Below are positions 60,313 through 64,000 of a stretch of 64,000 nt of DNA, one piece after another. The DNA comes from Poriferisulfidus sp965221375 (GTDB lineage: Bacteria; Pseudomonadota; Gammaproteobacteria; Poriferisulfidales; Poriferisulfidaceae), in contig OZ244883.1 in NCBI GenBank assembly GCA_965221375.1, positions 62,001 to 126,000 on the forward strand. Reading direction: 5' to 3'. Below the pieces are notes generated by a model, which was given only the letters and a program-made list of their open reading frames with translations, did not search any database and was not told the DNA's origin. Position 1 is the stretch's first letter, and every line of letters begins with the position of its first letter. Both the position numbers and the translations under genes were made by a program.

Positions 60313-60870
60313 TTAGATTTCCAGCAAGGCCTGTTCTTTGTCGGAGGCCATGGCTTCCGCATCGTGAACCGCGTCGTCGGTCAGCTTCTGCACCTGCTGC
60401 TGGGCCTGATGTTCCTCGTCTTCACTGATTTCTTTCTCCTTGAGCAGATCCTTGAGCATTTGATTCGCATCACGGCGCACATTGCGAATGGATACGCGCG
60501 CCTCTTCCAGGGTCTCCCTCACCACCCGCACCTGCTCGCGACGGCGCTCCTCGGTCAAAGGCGGCATCGGCAGACGTACAACTTGTCCGGCCGTGGTCGG
60601 CGTAATTCCGAGACTGGAATCCAGCAACGCCTTCTCGACTTCCTCCACAATGTTTTTCTCCCACACCTGCACTACCAGCGTGCGGCCTTCCTCGACGGTA
60701 ACGGTGCCGACTTGCGAGATTGGGGTCTCCACTCCGTAATACTGCACCTTGATCGGGTCCAACAGGCTGGGGTGGGCGCGACCGGTGCGGATGCGGGTCA
60801 GCGCTTCCCCCAATACGCTGAGGCTTTTCTTCATGCGCATACGCGCGTCTTCCATAATCTCTTCAAGCAT
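60313..60870 (-). CDS. frr: Ribosome recycling factor
   Basis: Splits post-termination ribosomes with EF-G. ATG 60870 gives the standard 185 residues (MLEEIMEDARMRMKKSLSVL), with RIRTGRAHPSLLDPIKVQYYG and IRNVRRDANQMLKDL. A strong ribosome site GGAGG lies about 6 bases upstream, inside the 3' end of pyrH, so the two genes overlap by 8 bases. Confidence 0.96.
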   Translation of the reverse strand: MLEEIMEDARMRMKKSLSVLGEALTRIRTGRAHPSLLDPIKVQYYGVETPISQVGTVTVEEGRTLVVQVWEKNIVEEVEKALLDSSLGITPTTAGQVVRLPMPPLTEERRREQVRVVRETLEEARVSIRNVRRDANQMLKDLLKEKEISEDEEHQAQQQVQKLTDDAVHDAEAMASDKEQALLEI

Positions 60871-61594
60871 GAGCCGCCTCCGTACTGACGAGGGTGCCGA
60901 CGGCCTCCCCTTGGACCAAACGCAGCAGCGCGCCTTCTTCAAACACGTTGAACACCCGCACCGGAATGCGGTTGTCGCGGCATAGCACCAACGCGGTGGA
61001 GTCCATTACTCCCAGTTTGCGCTGCAGGGCCTCGTCGTAGTCAATGTGCTCGAAGCGCTGGGCCTCGGGATCACGCATCGGGTCTGTGGAATACACCCCA
61101 TCGACTTTGGTGGCCTTCAGCAGGATGTCGGCATTAATCTCAACCGCCCGCAGGCTGGCCGCTGAATCGGTAGTGAAAAACGGGTTGCCGGTGCCGGTGG
61201 CGAATACCACCAGACGTCCTTTCTCCAAATGCCGGATGGCGCGGCGGCGAATGTAACTTTCACACATCTGTGGCACCGGAATCGCCGACATCACCCGGCA
61301 GGCTACTCCCTCATGCTGCTCCACCGCCTCCTGCAGTGCCAGCGCATTAATCAGAGTGCCCAGCATGCCCATATGATCGCCCGTCACCCGGTCCAGACCG
61401 GCGGCTTCCAGGCCTTCACCCCGAAAAATGTTGCCGCCCCCGACGACCACTGCGATCTGTACGCCCTGTTCCCGCGCCGTCACCAGCGCCGCGGCCACAT
61501 GACGCACCCGCTCGGGGTCGATGCCGTACGCCTGCGCCCCCATTAACGCCTCGCCGCTCAATTTCAGGAGGATGCGGCGATAGGCGACAGCCAT
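60863..61594 (-). CDS. pyrH: UMP kinase
   Basis: Phosphorylates UMP to UDP, a hexameric amino-acid-kinase fold enzyme. The 243-residue protein has RILLKLSGEALMG, VVVGGGNIFRGE, the DHMGMLGTLINALALQ nucleotide loop and FATGTGNPFFTTDSAA. It lies between tsf and frr, the standard order, 12 bp after tsf. Confidence 0.96.
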   Translation of the reverse strand: MAVAYRRILLKLSGEALMGAQAYGIDPERVRHVAAALVTAREQGVQIAVVVGGGNIFRGEGLEAAGLDRVTGDHMGMLGTLINALALQEAVEQHEGVACRVMSAIPVPQMCESYIRRRAIRHLEKGRLVVFATGTGNPFFTTDSAASLRAVEINADILLKATKVDGVYSTDPMRDPEAQRFEHIDYDEALQRKLGVMDSTALVLCRDNRIPVRVFNVFEEGALLRLVQGEAVGTLVSTEAAHA

Positions 61595-61606
61595 GAGAAA
61601 ATCCGG

Positions 61607-62482
61607 TTAGTGTCCTTCAGCCTGGGCGCGTACTTCTTCGGCGAAGTTGGACTGTTTCTTCTCAATCCCTTCGCCCACTTCCAGGCGCACAAAACCCTTG
61701 ACGGTCGCCCCGTTGGACTTGACCAACTGATCGACCGTCTGATCGGGGTCCTTGACGAACGACTGGCCCAGCAAGGTAATTTCGCTCAGATACTTGCGCA
61801 AACGACCCTCGACAATCTTCTCGATGATTTCGGCCGGCTTGTTGGAGTCCTGCGCCTGCGCGGTCAACACGCTGCGCTCTTTCTCCAATACCTCGGCAGG
61901 CACATCCGCCTCACCCACGCACATCGGCTGTGACGCCGCCACATGCATGGCCAGATCGCGAGCCAACTCCATTTCGCCTTCCAGTGCGACCACCGCGCCG
62001 ATCCGGCGGCCATGCAGATAGCAGCCCAACACGCCTCCTTCGGCATCCATACGCTGCATCCGTCGCACTTGGATGTTCTCACCCAGACGACCAATCAGAG
62101 CCTGACGCTTGTCATCAAAGGTCCCATCGTCGGTCGCGTGTCCCATCAAGGTCTCCACATCGCTGATGTTCTCCTGCAGCGCCGCATCCGCACAGGCTTG
62201 CGCGAAGGCCAGAAAATCTGCCTCTTTCGCCACAAAGTCGGTTTCGCTGTTGACCTCCAGCAGCAGGGCGCTGGAGCCGTCCGACGTGCGAGCCAACGCC
62301 AGTGAGCCCTCAGCCGCGGTGCGGCCTGATTTTCGGTCCGCCTGCATCTGCCCAGTCTTGCGCAAATGCAGAACCGCTGCTTCCAGGTCGCCTTCGCAGG
62401 CCACCAAAGCACGCTTGCATTCCATCATGCCCACACCGGTGCGGGTACGCAGTTCCTTGACTAGTTGCGCCGTAATTTCCAT
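61607..62482 (-). CDS. tsf: Elongation factor Ts
   Basis: Nucleotide exchange factor for EF-Tu. With ATG 62482 it has 291 residues: N-terminal UBA-like domain with the signature LVKELRTRTGVGMMECKRAL, the core NSETDFVAKEADFLAF and the C-terminal LLGQSFVKDPDQTV. An in-frame TTG six bases upstream (giving LAMEITAQ) has better spacing from AGGAG and could be the real start. Confidence 0.95.
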   Translation of the reverse strand: MEITAQLVKELRTRTGVGMMECKRALVACEGDLEAAVLHLRKTGQMQADRKSGRTAAEGSLALARTSDGSSALLLEVNSETDFVAKEADFLAFAQACADAALQENISDVETLMGHATDDGTFDDKRQALIGRLGENIQVRRMQRMDAEGGVLGCYLHGRRIGAVVALEGEMELARDLAMHVAASQPMCVGEADVPAEVLEKERSVLTAQAQDSNKPAEIIEKIVEGRLRKYLSEITLLGQSFVKDPDQTVDQLVKSNGATVKGFVRLEVGEGIEKKQSNFAEEVRAQAEGH

Positions 62483-62526
62483 GGCCAATTTTTTCTCAAC
62501 TCCTGACAATGATTTAAGGGGTGTCT

Positions 62527-63561
62527 TTATTTCTCAGTGGCGGCTTCTTCCGATTCCGCAGCCTCCTCCGGCTCGGGATCTTCAGTCGCACTCTCCTCAG
62601 CCGCTTCCGCCTCGGGAGTCTCAGCTGCAGTTTCCTCTACCGCTTCCGGTTCGGAAGCCTCAGCCACAGTTTCTTCAGCGGCTTCCGCCTCAGGGGCCTC
62701 AGGCGCGCTTTCCTCTACGGCTTCCGGCTCGGAAACCTCAGGTGCACTTTCCTCTGCAGGAGCCGCCTCTTCCTCCGACTGCTCGGCGCTGGATGCGGCA
62801 TGCAGTGTCGGTCGGCGGCCTTTACGGCGGACCGGAGTCTCACGTGCCACCGGTTCCGCCACGGTGCCGGTGACCCGGGCCTGCTCGCGACCTTCCTGAA
62901 TCGCCTTGCAGACCAAATCCATATATAGGCGAATGGAACAAATCGCATCGTCGTTCCCCGGGATGACGCAATCAATGCCTTCGATGGAACTGTTGCTGTC
63001 GACCACGGCAATCACCGGAATATTCAGGCGCTGGGCTTCACGCACTGCGATGCTTTCGTGGCGCACATCAATGACGAACAGGGCATCCGGCAAGCGCTCC
63101 ATTTCCTGAATGCCGCCCAGGCTGCGCTCCAGTTTGTATTTCTCGCGCGTCATGCGTAGCGCTTCCTTCTTGCTGATGCGCGCCATCAGGTTCTCGGCTT
63201 CCATACGCTTGAGATCCTGCAGACGTTTGAGCGAATTGCGCACCGTGTGGAAATTGGTCAAGGTGCCGCCCAGCCAGCGCTGGGCCACAAACGGCGCTCC
63301 GCATTCGCGCGCTTTTTCGCGCACGATATCCTGTGCGGCGCGCTTGGTGCCGACCAGGAGGATGGTTTTGCCGTCGGCGGCCAACTGGCGCACGCGCTCG
63401 ACGGCTTCATCCAGCAACTGCTGGGTGACTTCCAGGTTGATAATATGAATTTTGTTGCGCTCGCCGAAGATATACGGCTTCATACTGGGATTCCAGTAAC
63501 GGGTCTGATGCCCGAAATGGACTCCCGCCTGCAACAGTTCACGCAAGGTGGCGCTTGGCAT
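62527..63561 (-). CDS. rpsB: 30S ribosomal protein S2 with long acidic repeat tail
   Basis: The first ~240 residues are a normal S2 (LLQAGVHFGHQTRYWNPSMK, RWLGGTLTNFHTVRNSL, PDALFVIDVRHESIAVREA, IPGNDDAICSIRLYMDLV). About 100 further residues form an Ala/Glu/Pro-rich tail with imperfect repeats (SEPEAVEESAPEAPEAEAAE and close variants). The total of 344 residues is about 100 more than the common S2. ATG 63561 is set by the ribosome site GGAGGG. The encoding DNA has a corresponding ~75-bp imperfect repeat (62530-62760). It is first in rpsB-tsf-pyrH-frr. Confidence 0.95.
   Translation of the reverse strand: MPSATLRELLQAGVHFGHQTRYWNPSMKPYIFGERNKIHIINLEVTQQLLDEAVERVRQLAADGKTILLVGTKRAAQDIVREKARECGAPFVAQRWLGGTLTNFHTVRNSLKRLQDLKRMEAENLMARISKKEALRMTREKYKLERSLGGIQEMERLPDALFVIDVRHESIAVREAQRLNIPVIAVVDSNSSIEGIDCVIPGNDDAICSIRLYMDLVCKAIQEGREQARVTGTVAEPVARETPVRRKGRRPTLHAASSAEQSEEEAAPAEESAPEVSEPEAVEESAPEAPEAEAAEETVAEASEPEAVEETAAETPEAEAAEESATEDPEPEEAAESEEAATEK
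62530..62760 (-). repeat. Imperfect tandem coding repeat in the rpsB tail
   Basis: GCCTCCGGCTCGG / GCTTCCGCCTCGG-type blocks recur about every 35-75 bases and encode Glu-Pro-Glu-Ala / Glu-Ala-Glu-Ala segments of the S2 tail. Such repeats can change length by slippage. Confidence 0.75.
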
Positions 63562-63932
63562 AGCGGCCCTCCGAATGGCGGCGCCGGCTTGTCTGCTGCC
63601 GACTCCCGCATGGGTTTTCAAAACTTGTCCGAATCCCGGACGGCGACCCGTTCTGGGCACCCTGCCGTCCGCGCCAATCCGAACGCGGATTTACAGAACT
63701 TATTCTGCGGGCGCGTATTTTACACCAGGCAGCGAGTCCGAAAGGCAACTAGCCGCGAAATCTTCAGGACGCCTCCGTCAAAGCCGTTCTGCAACAAACC
63801 ACTTTTCCCCCGACGAAGTGGGCCACATGAAAACCACAATCCTCCGTTACCGGAATCATCATCTCCGCCAAGAACGCATCGCGCTGACATCGTCCAATAA
63901 TGAGCGGTATCAACCGCAGCCAAGAAAAATAA
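63562..63932 (-). promoter_or_regulatory. rpsB upstream region with long leader
   Basis: 371 bp without a gene. A minus-strand TAAAAT at 63722-63717 is the best -10 (TGGTGTAAAATACG context); a start near 63710 would give a leader of about 150 bases, long enough for the S2 autoregulatory structure known for rpsB-tsf. A TTGCCT (63748-63743) is 20 bp upstream, too far for an ideal -35. Plus-strand frames here show no protein features. Confidence 0.45.
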
Positions 63933-64000
63933 TCAGTCTTTCAGGTTTTCGGACAAGTCGCCGAATAAGCCCTCCACAAACTTGAATGCCTCGTTGTTTT
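63933..64000 (-). CDS. 3' end of an unidentified gene (truncated by window edge)
   Basis: On the minus strand an open frame enters from the window edge and ends with TGA at 63935-63933; the last 20 residues read NNEAFKFVEGLFGDLSENLK followed by Asp. The codon pattern and amphipathic helix look genuine, but the piece is too short to identify. It would lie upstream of rpsB in the same direction. Confidence 0.4.
   Translation of the reverse strand, partial: NNEAFKFVEGLFGDLSENLKD

Overview
The window looks like chromosome of a moderately GC-rich Gammaproteobacterium with a methylotrophic (serine-cycle) metabolism. The serine-cycle block at 42.7-50.7 kb (serine-glyoxylate aminotransferase, malyl-CoA lyase, malate thiokinase mtkA/mtkB, hydroxypyruvate reductase, PEP carboxylase), a membrane pyrophosphatase and a plausible glucosyl/mannosylglycerate operon fit a methanotroph-like or halotolerant methylotroph. 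The genus is not resolvable from sequence alone.

Layout. 0-8.5 kb, minus strand: pgi, a mannosyl-3-phosphoglycerate-phosphatase-type gene and a glycosyl-3-phosphoglycerate-synthase-type gene overlap end to end (compatible solute), followed by pantothenate genes panB-panC-panD, a FolK-deoxynucleoside-kinase fusion and pcnB. 8.8-12.2 kb: an OlsB-like acyltransferase, ferredoxin, bfd-bfr and a dihydroorotase. 12.4-17.3 kb: tRNA-Gly(CCC) runs into a tight operon TrpD-like / Sel1 / MoxR ATPase / HExxH-VWA protein / DsrS-like. 17.4-23.6 kb: hydrolase, sixA, plsY, bioH-bioC, then an accessory membrane protein and a secreted nuclease, then cysQ. 23.9-30.3 kb: a partial type IVb pilus locus (pilin, prepilin peptidase, lipoprotein secretin, PilO-like) plus a sulfatase-fold membrane protein. 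30.4-32.6 kb: moaD-like and hppA.

32.7-34.1 kb is the most unusual part. Four tandem units of 187-188 bp each carry a sigma70-type promoter with exact 17-bp spacing, a ~60-nt transcribed core starting with six C, and a strong UUCG-loop terminator. They lead directly, with a 14-bp gap, into a NYN-domain (PIN-like ribonuclease) gene. This looks like a multicopy small-RNA array coupled to an RNase gene. It is formally reminiscent of type III toxin-antitoxin or sibling-sRNA loci, but I do not recognise it as a described system.

34.2-42.5 kb: an NPPF-type DNA methyltransferase, a Pif1-type helicase, gpmI, then an accessory segment. That segment holds a secreted hypothetical protein, a decayed 225-bp direct duplicate of the gpmI 3' end, a methyltransferase-HNH fusion, a TIR/deoxyribosyltransferase-like defence candidate and a retropepsin-like protein. 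A second putative structured RNA with its own promoter and terminator (42.57-42.67 kb) sits immediately upstream of the serine-cycle operon. gpmI (2-PG/3-PG), ppc (PEP to oxaloacetate) and mtk/mcl (malate to glyoxylate plus acetyl-CoA) together form most of the C3/C4 arm. glyA, glycerate kinase, enolase and mdh are not in the window.

50.8-64.0 kb, minus strand: the conserved envelope/translation block rpsB-tsf-pyrH-frr-uppS-cdsA-dxr-rseP-bamA-skp-lpxD-fabZ-lpxA, mostly with overlapping stop/start codons. rpsB carries an unusually long acidic repeat tail. No insertion sequence, CRISPR array or rRNA was seen.
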